Positions 34,427-43,727 of a stretch of 64,000 nt of DNA are shown in pieces. Every line of letters begins with the position of its first letter. Position 1 is the stretch's first letter. Source of the stretch: DASXRA01 sp036502575 (lineage in GTDB: Bacteria > Actinomycetota > Actinomycetes > Mycobacteriales > Jatrophihabitantaceae); the NCBI GenBank assembly GCA_036502575.1, contig DASXYL010000056.1, positions 1 to 64,000 on the forward strand. The letters are read 5' to 3'. Both the position numbers and the translations under genes were made by a program. The notes beneath the pieces were generated by a model. That model was not told the DNA's origin. It saw nothing but the letters and a program-made list of their open reading frames with translations, and did not search any database.

Positions 34427-36292
34427 CTATTCGACGGTGACGGACTTGGCCAGGTTGCGGGGCTTGTCGACGTCGTAGCCGCGCGACTGCGCGATCTCGG
34501 CGGCGAGCACCTGTAGCGGGATCGTCGCCACGAACGGCGACAGCAGGGTTGGCACCGCGGGCACCTCGACCAGGTGCGCGGCGTAGCGGCGCACCGCCAG
34601 GTCGCCCTCCTCGGCGATCACGATCGTGCGGGCCCCACGGGCAGCGATCTCGGCGATGTTCGACAGCATCTTCTGGTGCAGCACCGGGCGCCCGCTCGGC
34701 GACGGCATGACCACCACCACCGGCAGGCCGTCCTCGATCAGGGCGATCGGGCCGTGCTTGAGCTCGCCGGCCGGGAACCCTTCGGCGTGCATGTAGGCGA
34801 GCTCTTTGAGCTTGAGCGCACCCTCCAAGGCCACCGGGTAGCCCACGTGCCGGCCGAGGAACAGCACCGTCTTCGAGGCTGCGATCTCGCGGGCCAGCTC
34901 GCGCACCGGCTCGACGATGCCCAACGTCTGGGCCATCAACTCGGGGACGGCGGCCAGGTTCTCGAACTCGCGGGCGATCTCGTCGCCGTACTTGGTACCG
35001 CGCGCCTGGGCCAGGGCCAGGCCCACCAGCTCGACGGCGGCGACCTGCGCGGTGAACGTCTTGGTCGCGGCGACCCCGATCTCAGGGCCAGCGTGCGTGT
35101 AGAGCACGCCGTCGGACTCCCGCGGGATCTGCGCGCCGTTCGTGTTGCAGATCGCGAGCACCCGCGCCTTCTGGGCCCGAGCGTGACGAACCGCCTCGAG
35201 CGTGTCGGCGGTTTCGCCGGACTGGCTGATCGCCACGACCAGCGTTTGCCGGTCGAGCACCGGATCGCGGTACCGGAACTCCGAGGCCATCTCGACCTCG
35301 ACGGGAACCCGCGTCCAGTGTTCGATGGCGTACTTGGCGATCAGCCCGGAGTGGTACGCCGTGCCGCAGGCGACGACGAACACCTTGTCGACGTCGCGCA
35401 GTTCCTGCTTGTCGATGCGCTGCTCGTCCAGCACGACCTGCCCGTCGACCAGGTGCCCGCGCAGGGTGTTGGCGACGGCGGTCGGCTGCTCCTGAATCTC
35501 CTTCAGCATGAAGTAGTCGAAGCCGCCCTTTTCGGCGGCGGCGAGGTCCCAGTCGATGTGGAAGTGCTTGCCGTCGACGGGAGCACCATCGAAGTCGGTG
35601 ATGGTGTAGCCGTCCCGACGGATCTCGACGACCTGGTCCTGACCGAGTTCGACGGCGTTGCGCGTGTACGCGATGAACGCGGCGACGTCGCTGCCCAGGA
35701 ACGTCTCGCCGTCGCCGACGCCCAGTACCAGGGGTGAGTTGCGCCGCGCGGCGACTACGACATCCGGATCACGGCTGTCGACGACGACCAGGGTGAACGC
35801 ACCGTCGAGGCGGCGGCAGGTGGCGCGCAAGGCATCGGCCAAGTCGACACCGTCGACACCGTCGACACCGTCGACACCGTCGCCGCGGTGCTGGGCGATC
35901 AGGTGCGCGACCACCTCGGTGTCGGTGTCGCTGGCGAACTCGACGCCGGTGGCTTCCAGTTCGGAGCGCAGTTCGCCGAAGTTCTCGATGATGCCGTTGT
36001 GGATCACCGCGATCCGCCCGGCCGCGTCCAGATGCGGATGCGCGTTGCGGTCGTTCGGGGCGCCGTGGGTGGCCCAGCGAGTGTGGCCGATACCGGTCGT
36101 CCCGGTGATCGTGCGCCCGGCCAGCTCCTTGTCGAGGTTCTCGATACGGCCGGCCTTCTTGGCGGTCTGCAGGCCGTCACCCACCACGGCAACGCCGGCT
36201 GAGTCGTAGCCGCGGTACTCGAGGCGGCGCAGCCCCTCGACCACGACGTCGAGCGCCTGCCTAGGTCCGACGTACCCCACGATGCCGCACAC
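34427..36292 (-). CDS. glmS: Glutamine--fructose-6-phosphate aminotransferase (isomerising)
   Basis: A 621-residue enzyme making glucosamine-6-phosphate for peptidoglycan. After removal of the initiator, Cys1 of CGIVGYVG is the glutaminase nucleophile, which fixes the start at GTG 36292. The glutaminase domain (to about 240) is followed by two SIS domains (VVACGTAYHSGLIAKY, and the second SIS near 470-600) and the C-terminal DKPRNLAKSVTVE. A 9-bp tandem repeat encodes repeated Val-Asp-Gly near residue 140, lengthening a surface loop. It is placed between nnrD and glmM, as in mycobacteria. Confidence 0.97.
   Translation of the reverse strand: MCGIVGYVGPRQALDVVVEGLRRLEYRGYDSAGVAVVGDGLQTAKKAGRIENLDKELAGRTITGTTGIGHTRWATHGAPNDRNAHPHLDAAGRIAVIHNGIIENFGELRSELEATGVEFASDTDTEVVAHLIAQHRGDGVDGVDGVDGVDLADALRATCRRLDGAFTLVVVDSRDPDVVVAARRNSPLVLGVGDGETFLGSDVAAFIAYTRNAVELGQDQVVEIRRDGYTITDFDGAPVDGKHFHIDWDLAAAEKGGFDYFMLKEIQEQPTAVANTLRGHLVDGQVVLDEQRIDKQELRDVDKVFVVACGTAYHSGLIAKYAIEHWTRVPVEVEMASEFRYRDPVLDRQTLVVAISQSGETADTLEAVRHARAQKARVLAICNTNGAQIPRESDGVLYTHAGPEIGVAATKTFTAQVAAVELVGLALAQARGTKYGDEIAREFENLAAVPELMAQTLGIVEPVRELAREIAASKTVLFLGRHVGYPVALEGALKLKELAYMHAEGFPAGELKHGPIALIEDGLPVVVVMPSPSGRPVLHQKMLSNIAEIAARGARTIVIAEEGDLAVRRYAAHLVEVPAVPTLLSPFVATIPLQVLAAEIAQSRGYDVDKPRNLAKSVTVE
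35843..35878. repeat. 9-bp tandem repeat inside glmS
   Basis: Four perfect head-to-tail copies of GTCGACACC (plus a partial fifth) encode, on the minus strand, a run of Val-Asp-Gly triplets (GDGVDGVDGVDGVDLAD). Being a multiple of three, copy-number slippage would change loop length without breaking the frame. Confidence 0.9.
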
Positions 36293-36375
36293 GCATGCAG
36301 AGTACGGGAGTTCGGCCTGCGTTGGCTTCGCCACGAATCGCTCTCGTAACGGTCACCGTGTGGTAGACGGAATGA

Positions 36376-37401
36376 ATGACTGACCCACGCAGTGCCTGGA
36401 TCGAGCCCGGGGCGTACGAGGTGGGTGACGGGGTCTACCGCATCCCGTTGCCCCTGCCGCACGACGGGCTGCGGGCGGTCAACGTCTACGCGATCGCCGA
36501 CGGCGACCAGGTGGTGCTGGTCGACAGCGGCTGGGCCCTGCGCGAGAGCGAGGAGCTACTGGCCAAGAGCTTGGACGGCCTCGGCTACGGGTTTGCCGAT
36601 ATCCGCGAATTCCTGGTCACGCACGTGCATCGCGACCACTACACGCAGGCGATCGCGATTCGGCGCACGCACGGGACGCAGGTGGCGCTCGGCGAGGGTG
36701 AGCGCCCGGGCCTGCTGGCCGTCCAGGAGTCGATCCGCACCGGGCAACGGGTCAGCGGCCGGCCGCTTCTCCGGGCCGGAGCGGCCGCCCTGCTGGCCCG
36801 CATCGACCCGCGCCCGATGAGCGAGGAGGACGCCAGTGTCTGGGAGCTTCCCGACACGTGGCTGCAGGCGGGCACGCAGCTGCCCCTGCGCACTCGTTCG
36901 CTGCGGGTGATCGCCACACCGGGGCACACCCAGGGCCATGTCGTGTTCTACGACGAGAATGCCGGCGCCCTGTTCGCCGGCGACCACGTGCTGCCGCACA
37001 TCACGCCCTCGATCGGCTTCGAGGTGCCGCCGGCCGAGTACCCGCTGCGCGACTACCTCGACTCGCTGCGGCTCGTCCGGTCGCTGCCAGACGCTCGCCT
37101 GCTTCCGGCCCACGGACCGGAGTCGCCGAGCGTGCACGCCCGGGTCGACGAGCTGCTCGACCACCACGAGGAGCGCCTCACCCAGACCGCCAAGGCCGTC
37201 GAGCAGGGCGCCGATACGGCGTACCAGGTCGCCCAGGTGCTGCACTGGACGCGCCGCCAGCGCCACTTCGACGAGCTGGACCTGCTCAATCAGGCGCTGG
37301 CCACGTCCGAGACGATGGCCCACCTGGACGTGCTCGTGCTGCGGGGCTGGTTGAGCGTGTCGATCTCCGAGGACGGCGCCGCGCACTACGCGGTCGCCTG
37401 A
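36376..37401 (+). CDS. Metallo-beta-lactamase-fold hydrolase
   Basis: A 341-residue MBL-fold hydrolase with the zinc motif THVHRDHYTQA (HxHxDH, near 76-82), later ligands in ATPGHTQGHVVF (His near 190) and FAGDHVLPH (Asp near 208), and a C-terminal winged-helix-like tail (about 260-341) as in the YcbL/LACTB2-type group. Substrates range from thioesters to nucleic acids; this subgroup is common and unassigned in actinobacteria. The ATG at 36376 is divergent from glmS with about 80 nt between. Confidence 0.88.
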   Translation: MTDPRSAWIEPGAYEVGDGVYRIPLPLPHDGLRAVNVYAIADGDQVVLVDSGWALRESEELLAKSLDGLGYGFADIREFLVTHVHRDHYTQAIAIRRTHGTQVALGEGERPGLLAVQESIRTGQRVSGRPLLRAGAAALLARIDPRPMSEEDASVWELPDTWLQAGTQLPLRTRSLRVIATPGHTQGHVVFYDENAGALFAGDHVLPHITPSIGFEVPPAEYPLRDYLDSLRLVRSLPDARLLPAHGPESPSVHARVDELLDHHEERLTQTAKAVEQGADTAYQVAQVLHWTRRQRHFDELDLLNQALATSETMAHLDVLVLRGWLSVSISEDGAAHYAVA

Positions 37402-37476
37402 CCGCCCGCCGCTACCGCAGCTCCTCGCGCCCCCGTTCCTTGGGGCCGTCGCCCCTATGCCGTGCTGCGCCAACGC

Positions 37477-37554
37477 TCCGACTTTGCATTCGCGATTGAC
37501 GCTGCGAGCAGCAATCCGACCCAACATCGCGTCGATCTCGAATGCAAAGTCGGA
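37477..37554. terminator. Long inverted repeat between convergent genes
   Basis: Two 26-nt arms (37477-37502 and 37529-37554; 24 of 26 match, core TCCGACTTTGCATTCG) separated by 26 nt. It lies between the convergent MBL hydrolase and the Pro/Thr-tailed membrane protein, and can serve as a bidirectional terminator. Confidence 0.7.
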
Positions 37555-37599
37555 CGACGACGGACGGCGGTCGACTACTACTGGCGCTTCTGTCCGCTA

Positions 37600-38319
37600 C
37601 TACGGCGTCGGATGACCGGTCGTCGAGGTCGACGGCGTCGGCGTTGGTGTCGGTGTGGGATCCGGTGACGTCGGAGTCGAGGTGGTCGGCGTCGGAGTCG
37701 GGGTGGTCGGCGTCGGGGTCGGCGTGGTCGGACTCGACGTCGGAGCCGTGCTGCCCGGGTCGGTCGAAGGGTGTGCCGTCGGTGTGGTCGGTGCCGAGGG
37801 CGACGGCGACGGCGACGGCGACGGCGTGGGGGATGACTTCTTGGTGCCGCCGCCGAACAGGCTGGTGCCGCTGCCCGATTGGTCGTGGATGACCTTGGTC
37901 AGGGGTCGTCCGGCGGCGAGCTCAATGCTCGTGACGATGCCGGCGACGATCAGGAACAGGCCGGCCGCAGCCAGAGCGGCTTTGCGCCACGTGAACGGGC
38001 GACGCGCCAGGACCGGATCCGCCGCAGCGGCCTCCGTTCGAGCGGGCAGCCGCCGAAACGCATCCGGGCGAACCGGAACGGCGCTCAACACGCGTTCGCG
38101 GGTGCGGCGGATGGAGTGGCTGTAGACGGCGTTACCGACGACGGTGACCACGCTGGCCAGCGCCGCGCCGATCACGGTGCCGCTGACGCCGAAGTAGGAG
38201 GCCGCGATGGTCGCGGTGACCGCGGCGAGCGTGCTGGCGACGATCTGGGTGACCGATAATTCCGGTCTGGTCCGGGGAGTCCCGCTCTCGTCCGGTGACG
38301 GCACTTCGGCAGAACTCAT
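37600..38319 (-). CDS. Membrane protein with long Pro/Thr/Ser-rich extracellular tail
   Basis: A 239-residue protein. After a short N-terminus come a glycine-rich hydrophobic pair of segments (TQIVASTLAAVTATIAASYF and GTVIGAALASVVTVVGNAVY, near 20-65), a basic cytoplasmic loop (RRTRERVLSAVP), and a further membrane helix (ALAAAGLFLIVAGIVTSIEL, near 115). The last 80 residues are almost only Pro, Thr and Ser, with SPSPSPSPS and TPTPTPTT repeats ending in TGHPTP. The tail should lie outside the membrane in the cell wall and could be O-mannosylated. No enzymatic domain is seen. The start ATG 38319 is chosen over a longer frame without a ribosome site. Function unknown. Confidence 0.75.
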   Translation of the reverse strand: MSSAEVPSPDESGTPRTRPELSVTQIVASTLAAVTATIAASYFGVSGTVIGAALASVVTVVGNAVYSHSIRRTRERVLSAVPVRPDAFRRLPARTEAAAADPVLARRPFTWRKAALAAAGLFLIVAGIVTSIELAAGRPLTKVIHDQSGSGTSLFGGGTKKSSPTPSPSPSPSPSAPTTPTAHPSTDPGSTAPTSSPTTPTPTPTTPTPTPTTSTPTSPDPTPTPTPTPSTSTTGHPTP

Positions 38320-38509
38320 TACCGGCCAGTGTCCCGAGCGAAGCTGTGCGAACCCCAAACCGCCTCACGCCCCTCTCAGGCGATGAGCGCTTGCGCGAAG
38401 AGCCCGCCGGCCGCGACGCGGACGCGACGAAGTCGCGTTCGGCTCCGTGATTGCCCTCGAAGCGAAGTGAGTGGGGCGAGCGCGGATCCGACTCCGGCGG
38501 ATACGTCAG

Positions 38510-39847
38510 TCAGCTGGCGGCAACGATGTCGGCCACCCGGTGGGCGATCTCGTCGGCGTGCTGGTGCGTCGCTGCCTCGACCATGACCCGCACCAGCTGC
38601 TCGGTGCCCGACGGGCGCAGCAGGATCCGGCCGTCGTCGCCGAGTTCGGCGCCGGCTTCGGCCACGGCAGCCGTGACGGCCGGCGCTTCGCAGGCCCGCG
38701 CCCGGTCGGCCACCCGCACGTTGACGAGCACCTGCGGCATCCGCCGTACGACGGAGGCGAGTTCGGCCAGCGACTTGCCGGACGAGGCCATGTAGGCCAT
38801 GACGTTCAGGGCGGTGAGCAGGCCGTCGCCGGTGGTGGCCGCGTCGGTGAAGATGACGTGGCCGCTCTGCTCGCCGCCCAGGGAAAGCTGCCGGGCGCGC
38901 AGCTCTTCCAGGACGTACCGGTCACCCACTGCCGTCGTCACCACGGAGATGCCGGCGTCGCGCATGCCGTGGTGCAGGCCGAGGTTGCTCATGACGGTGG
39001 CCACGATCGTGTCGTCGCGCAGCTGTCCCGAGTCGCGCAGCGCCAGGGCGCCGAGGCCCAGGATCTGGTCGCCGTCGATGATGTCGCCGTCGGCGTCGAC
39101 GGCCAGGCAGCGGTCGGCATCGCCGTCGTGAGCGATGCCGAGATCGGCTCCCTCGGCGACGACCCGCTTGGCCAGCTCGTCGATGTGCGTCGAGCCGACG
39201 CCGTCGTTGATGTTGATGCCGTCGGGCTCGGCGGCGACTGCGATCACGGTCGCGCCGGCCCGCCGATAGGTCTCGGGCGCGACCGCCGATGCGGCCCCGT
39301 GCGCGCAGTCGACCACGACGCGGACGCCGTCGAGGCGGGTCGGTACGGCGGCGAGCAGGTGGGCGATGTAGCGCTCGGCCGCGTCCTCGGCGTCGTGGAC
39401 CCGTCCGATCGCCGCGCCGATCGGACGGCCCGTCGGCGGACCGGCGTCGACCAGCGCCTCGATCTCGGCCTCGATGTCGTCGGGCAGCTTGTGCCCCCCA
39501 CGCGCGAACAGCTTGATGCCGTTGTCGGGCATCGGGTTGTGGCTCGCGGACAGCACGACGCCGAGGTCGGCCCCGAAGTCGGCGGTCAGGAAGGCGATAG
39601 CCGGGGTGGGCAGCACGCCCACCCGCAACACGTCCGCGCCGGCCGAGGCCAGCCCGGCCACCACGGCCGCCTCGAGCATCTCGCCGCTCGCCCGGGGATC
39701 GCGGCCGATCACGGCCAGCGGGCGATGCGAGGGGTCGTGCCCGATCAGCACCCGAGCCGCCGCCCCGGCGACGGCCAGGGCGAGCTCGGGCGTCAGGTCC
39801 CCGTTCGCGAGGCCGCGAACGCCATCCGTACCGAAGTACCGACCCAC
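38510..39847 (-). CDS. glmM: Phosphoglucosamine mutase
   Basis: A 445-residue alpha-D-phosphohexomutase that converts glucosamine-6-phosphate to glucosamine-1-phosphate, the step after GlmS. It has the GRYFGTDGVRG start, phosphoserine loop VVLSASHNPMPDNGIKLF (Ser near 101), metal loop IAHDGDADRCL near 240, sugar-binding GGEQSGHVIF near 322 and phosphate-binding RPSGTEQLVRVMVE near 408. It starts at GTG 39847, 10 nt after rpsI, in the conserved order rplM-rpsI-glmM. Confidence 0.97.
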   Translation of the reverse strand: MGRYFGTDGVRGLANGDLTPELALAVAGAAARVLIGHDPSHRPLAVIGRDPRASGEMLEAAVVAGLASAGADVLRVGVLPTPAIAFLTADFGADLGVVLSASHNPMPDNGIKLFARGGHKLPDDIEAEIEALVDAGPPTGRPIGAAIGRVHDAEDAAERYIAHLLAAVPTRLDGVRVVVDCAHGAASAVAPETYRRAGATVIAVAAEPDGININDGVGSTHIDELAKRVVAEGADLGIAHDGDADRCLAVDADGDIIDGDQILGLGALALRDSGQLRDDTIVATVMSNLGLHHGMRDAGISVVTTAVGDRYVLEELRARQLSLGGEQSGHVIFTDAATTGDGLLTALNVMAYMASSGKSLAELASVVRRMPQVLVNVRVADRARACEAPAVTAAVAEAGAELGDDGRILLRPSGTEQLVRVMVEAATHQHADEIAHRVADIVAAS

Positions 39848-39857
39848 GGGAAGCGGA

Positions 39858-40247
39858 TTACCGCTTCGAGTACTGCGGGGCCTTGCGAGCCTTCTTCAGG
39901 CCGTACTTCTTGCGCTCCTTGACGCGCGGGTCGCGGGTCAGGAAGCCGGCCTTCTTCAGCGCGGGACGGTCGTCGGGCTCGAGGAAGATCAGCGCCCGGG
40001 CGATCGCCAGGCGCAGCGCGCCGGCCTGCCCGGTGACGCCGCCGCCGCGAAGCGAGGCGATGACGTCGAACTGGCCGTCCTTCTCGAGGGTCACGAACGG
40101 CTCGCGGATGAGCTGCTGGTGCACCTTGTTCGGGAAGTAGGACGCGAGCGTGCGTCCGTTGAGCTTGAAGTCGCCAGTGCCCGGCACCAGCCGGACGCGG
40201 ACGATGGCCTCCTTGCGGCGGCCGACAATCGGGACGGGCGTGGTCAC
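39858..40247 (-). CDS. rpsI: 30S ribosomal protein S9
   Basis: A 129-residue ribosomal protein with GRRKEAIVRVRLVPGTG near the N-terminus, the GGGVTGQAGALRLAIARAL helix, and the universal basic C-terminus ending KAPQYSKR that reaches the P-site tRNA. The start GTG 40247 overlaps the rplM stop by 4 nt (GTGA), giving a version without the long N-terminal extension of the mycobacterial protein. Confidence 0.98.
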   Translation of the reverse strand: MTTPVPIVGRRKEAIVRVRLVPGTGDFKLNGRTLASYFPNKVHQQLIREPFVTLEKDGQFDVIASLRGGGVTGQAGALRLAIARALIFLEPDDRPALKKAGFLTRDPRVKERKKYGLKKARKAPQYSKR

Positions 40248-40684
40248 TGGCTAACCTGCTTGATCTCGAAGGGCTGTGGCTTCTGGGCGCCGTGCGGGTG
40301 CTCGGGGCCGGCGTACACCTTGAGCTTCTTGAGCTGCCTACGTCCGATGGTGTTCTTCGGCAGCATGCCGCGGACAGCAAGCTCGATCACCCGCTCCGGG
40401 CGCCGCTCGAGCAGCTCGCCGACAGTGCGCCGGTGCAGACCACCCGGGTAGCCGGAGTGGCGATAGCGGTACTCGTCGCGCTTGTTGCCGGTGAGGGCGA
40501 CCTTCTCGGCGTTGATGACCACGACGAAGTCACCGGTGTCGACGTGCTGGGCGAACTGCGGCTTGTGCTTGCCGCGCAGCAGCGTGGCGGCGTGGCTGGC
40601 CAGCCGACCGAGCACGATGTCGTTCGCGTCGATGACGTGCCACGCGCGCGTGACCTCGCCGGGCTTGGGGCTGTAGGTAGGCAT
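40244..40684 (-). CDS. rplM: 50S ribosomal protein L13
   Basis: A 146-residue ribosomal protein with TRAWHVIDANDIVLGRLAS near the N-terminus, GDFVVVINAEKVALTGNK, and AVRGMLPKNTIGRRQLKKL. Start ATG 40684. It heads rplM-rpsI-glmM. The 220 nt upstream contain no clear gene; a 7-bp palindrome GGACCAC/GTGGTCC at 40873-40888 lies nearer the broken phosphatase gene. Confidence 0.98.
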   Translation of the reverse strand: MPTYSPKPGEVTRAWHVIDANDIVLGRLASHAATLLRGKHKPQFAQHVDTGDFVVVINAEKVALTGNKRDEYRYRHSGYPGGLHRRTVGELLERRPERVIELAVRGMLPKNTIGRRQLKKLKVYAGPEHPHGAQKPQPFEIKQVSQ

Positions 40685-40903
40685 GAGCTCTCTCTAATCG
40701 GTCTTCACGACGCCCTACGCGTCGCCCCCGCAGTCGACATCAGTCGGCGACCCCGGGACATGGCCGGTGGACCCGCCATAGGCACGTCCAACCGGCAACG
40801 ATACCGGCGTGGCAGCGTCCCGGCCAAATCCGCCCGCCCGGGCCGCCTGGCGCTTGATGATCTCGGACGAATGGACCACGGGTGGTCCCTGGACCAGAGA
40901 TGA

Positions 40904-41182
40904 TCAAGGCCGCGCCTGGAACCGGCGCACGAACCGGCGCTGCCACGGGGTCTCGACCGCCCGTGAGTCGTGGCTCGCTCGGACGAAGGCCACCGCCTCG
41001 CCCGCGGGCACACCGTCGAGGACCGCCAGGCAGGCCAGGGCCGTTCCCGTCCGCCCGCGTCCGCCGCCGCAGGCGATCTCCACCCACTCGTCGGCCGAGC
41101 ATTGCCAGGCTTCCACGAGCGCGATCCGGGCCGCGTCGCGGTCGGACGGCAGCCAGCGTCGTCCGCACCCCAGCCATCCATC
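40904..41182 (-). pseudogene. N-terminally truncated protein-tyrosine phosphatase-like gene
   Basis: The frame encodes the C-terminal catalytic part of an actinobacterial protein-tyrosine-phosphatase-like protein. It has RRWLPSDRDAARIALVEAW, then the CX5R phosphate loop VEIACGGGRGRTGTALA, then DSRAVETPWQRRF. Sequence similar to the family continues 22 codons upstream of the only good start (GTG 41116) up to the TGA that ends the next gene, with no ATG, GTG or TTG between, so the N-terminal half is missing. It is in the same frame as that upstream membrane-protein gene. Either a dead remnant or a 70-residue minimal product from GTG 41116 is possible. Confidence 0.65.
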
Positions 41183-42016
41183 TCAGCCGCGCACCACGTC
41201 CCAGTAGGCGTGCCGCACCGCGAGGCAGGTTCGCACGTGTCGCTGGTGGCCAGCAGCGAGGTCGGCGCGCATCGATTCGTCCGTGCTGGAGGACACGATG
41301 AAGTAGAAGCCGGTGAACACGCCGAGGAAGGCGCTCACCCGCAGCAGCTCGTTCGTGAGGACGTACTGATGGCCGGCCACGTTCCAGCTGGCCGCGATCC
41401 GCGGGCCATGCCCGAGCCAGCTCGCGATGGCCACCTTGTCGACGGTCAGCACGCCCAGGACCACGAAGAACGCGAAGATGATCATGGCGATCACGGCGGC
41501 GGTGATGACCTGGGCGAGCACCGAGACCGCCACGAGGTTGATCCGCTCGCGACGGCGCAGTCGCGGGGTGGCCAGCACCTGGAACTCGCGCCCGACCAGG
41601 CGGCCGTGGACCAGCCGGGGCGGCAACGCCGTGCGCAGCTCGTCGGCGTCGGTGAACGTGGCCAGCCGGTCCAGGTCGGGACGGGCCTGACGGGTCGCGA
41701 AGGCGGACGCCAACCCGAGGAACAGCAGCGTGGTGAGCACGAGCGGCAGCCCGTGCAGCCGCCCGATCGTCTGCCACACCTCGGTGCTGAAGAACGACAG
41801 CGTCAGTGCGACGAGCAGCAGCGGGATGACCTGCAGCATCGAACTGCTCCGACGCGTCACCGTCTGCACGAGCGAGCGCAGCATGAATCCGACGAGCAGG
41901 AACGGGCTGGTGATCAGCGCCCCGAACGCATTCAGCTTGGTGCGGTTCGGCACGAGCCCGGGCGCGCCGTTGGAGCGCAGCCACGACACCAGCGACGCGA
42001 CAACCGGATCAGGCAT
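41183..42016 (-). CDS. Integral membrane protein of unknown function
   Basis: A 277-residue membrane protein with four or five hydrophobic segments (near 28-45, 58-75, 88-105, about 170-200 and about 225-250). Between them is a 60-residue hydrophilic cytoplasmic stretch (RQARPDLDRLATFTDADELR). The start ATG 42016 (MPDPVVASLVSWL) is preferred over a longer frame that begins inside the ABC-F coding region. I do not recognise a family. Its stop directly abuts the broken phosphatase frame. Confidence 0.75.
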   Translation of the reverse strand: MPDPVVASLVSWLRSNGAPGLVPNRTKLNAFGALITSPFLLVGFMLRSLVQTVTRRSSSMLQVIPLLLVALTLSFFSTEVWQTIGRLHGLPLVLTTLLFLGLASAFATRQARPDLDRLATFTDADELRTALPPRLVHGRLVGREFQVLATPRLRRRERINLVAVSVLAQVITAAVIAMIIFAFFVVLGVLTVDKVAIASWLGHGPRIAASWNVAGHQYVLTNELLRVSAFLGVFTGFYFIVSSSTDESMRADLAAGHQRHVRTCLAVRHAYWDVVRG

Positions 42017-42041
42017 CGGGCATTCATACCCTGGGCGGACC

Positions 42042-43655
42042 TCAGCGGGCGACGCGGCCCTCGTCGAACACGGCCTCGTCAGATTCGTAGACGATGCCGT
42101 CCGCACCGAATATCAGGAAGCGGTCGAGCGAACGCGCGAACCACCGGTCGTGGGTCACGGTCAGCACCGTGCCCTCGAACGCCTCCAGCGCCTCCTCGAG
42201 GGCTTCGGCGCTGATCACGTCGAGGTTGTCGGTCGGCTCGTCGAGGAGCAGCAACGTCGCCCCGGACAGCTCGATCAGCAGGATCTGGAACCGAGCCTGC
42301 TGCCCGCCCGACAACGACCCGAACGTCTGATCCCCTTGCTGGTTGATGCCGTAGCGCTTCAAGGCGCCCATCGCGCGGCCCCGTTCGACACCGGGCCGGC
42401 CGGGCTCACCGTGCCACAGGAGGTCGACGAGGGTGCGGTCCATCCATTCCGGGTGGGTGTGGGTCTGCGCGAACAGTCCGGGCACCACCCGGGCGCCGAG
42501 CTGGCACTGTCCATTGTGGAGGATGGGCTCGCCGGCGAGCAGCCGCAGGAAGTGCGACTTGCCGGCCCCGTTGGCGCCGAGCACGCCGACCCGTTCGCCG
42601 TAGAAGATCTCGGTGTCGAACGGTTTCATGAGGCCGGTGAGCTCGAGCTCCTGACACGTGATGGCGCGCTTGCCGGTACGCCCGCCGCGTAGCCGCATCG
42701 TGACGTTCTGCTCGTCGGGCTTGTCCGGCGGCGGCCCGACGGCCTCGAAGCGCTCCAGGCGGGCGAGCATCACTCGATATTTCGGCGCCATCGACTCGTG
42801 GTACTTCGCCTGCTGCTGCAGCGTCCGCACGAGTTCCTTGAGCCGGGCGTGCTCCTCTTCCCAGCGACGGCGCAGTTCGGCCATCCGCTCGTGCTTGTGG
42901 GTGCGGGCCTCGTGGTAGGACTCGAAGCCGCCTCCGTGCACCCACGTCGTGTTGCCCTCGACAGTGACGATGCGGTCGGCTACGCGAGCGAGCAGTTCCC
43001 GGTCGTGGCTGACGAACAGCACTGTCTTGGGGGTCTCGCGCAGCCGCTCCTCCAGCCAGCGCTTGCCCGGGACGTCGAGGTAGTTGTCGGGCTCGTCGAG
43101 CAGCAGCACCTCGTCGGGGCCCCGCAGGAGGGCCTCCAGGGCCAGGCGTTTCTGCTCGCCGCCGGACAGGGTCGTCAGCTCTCGGTACTTGGCCTCGTCG
43201 TAGGACAGCCCGAGCGCGGCCACCGTCACGGTGTCCCAGAGCACCTCGGCGTCGTATCCCCCCGCGTCGCCCCAGTGGGCGAGCGCATTGGCGTAGGCCA
43301 TCTGCGTTTTCTGATCGTCGCGCTCCATGAGCACGATCTCGGCGGCCTCCAGGCCCTCCCAGGCGTCGCGCACTCGCTCCGGAGCGAGCTGGACGAGGAA
43401 CTCCTGCACCATCGTGGCGTCGCGCACCGACCCGATGAACTGCCGCATGACGCCCAGCCCGCCGGATCGGGTGATCGCGCCGACCTGCGCCGGGATATCG
43501 CCGGCGATGATGCGCAGCAACGTGGTCTTGCCGGTGCCGTTGGCGCCGACCAGCGCCGCCTTGGCGCCTTCGCCGACCCGGAAATTGACGCCGTCGAACA
43601 GCGTGCGCCCATCCGGCAGTTGATGGCGCGCGCCAGCCACGTCGATATACCCCAT
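42042..43655 (-). CDS. ABC-F family ATPase (Uup/EttA class)
   Basis: A 537-residue soluble protein with two ABC ATPase domains and no membrane part, the layout of ABC-F translation factors and ribosome-protection proteins. First domain: Walker A GANGTGKTT near 38, signature LSGGEQKRLALEAL, Walker B LLLDEPDNYLD. An interdomain linker (HKHERMAELRRRWEEEHARL) is a charged coiled-coil that would reach the ribosomal E/P sites. Second domain: GANGAGKSHF near 350, LSGGQQARFQ, LLLDEPTDNLD. Both catalytic glutamates are present. Start ATG 43655. Which ABC-F subfamily it belongs to is not clear, so either a housekeeping or antibiotic-protection role is possible. Confidence 0.9.
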   Translation of the reverse strand: MGYIDVAGARHQLPDGRTLFDGVNFRVGEGAKAALVGANGTGKTTLLRIIAGDIPAQVGAITRSGGLGVMRQFIGSVRDATMVQEFLVQLAPERVRDAWEGLEAAEIVLMERDDQKTQMAYANALAHWGDAGGYDAEVLWDTVTVAALGLSYDEAKYRELTTLSGGEQKRLALEALLRGPDEVLLLDEPDNYLDVPGKRWLEERLRETPKTVLFVSHDRELLARVADRIVTVEGNTTWVHGGGFESYHEARTHKHERMAELRRRWEEEHARLKELVRTLQQQAKYHESMAPKYRVMLARLERFEAVGPPPDKPDEQNVTMRLRGGRTGKRAITCQELELTGLMKPFDTEIFYGERVGVLGANGAGKSHFLRLLAGEPILHNGQCQLGARVVPGLFAQTHTHPEWMDRTLVDLLWHGEPGRPGVERGRAMGALKRYGINQQGDQTFGSLSGGQQARFQILLIELSGATLLLLDEPTDNLDVISAEALEEALEAFEGTVLTVTHDRWFARSLDRFLIFGADGIVYESDEAVFDEGRVAR

Positions 43656-43727
43656 GATTCGGTCAGTGTGCGTGACGGGCAGCTTTACCGCATCCGGATA
43701 AGCCCCGGACCGGCCCGAACTGGTCCG

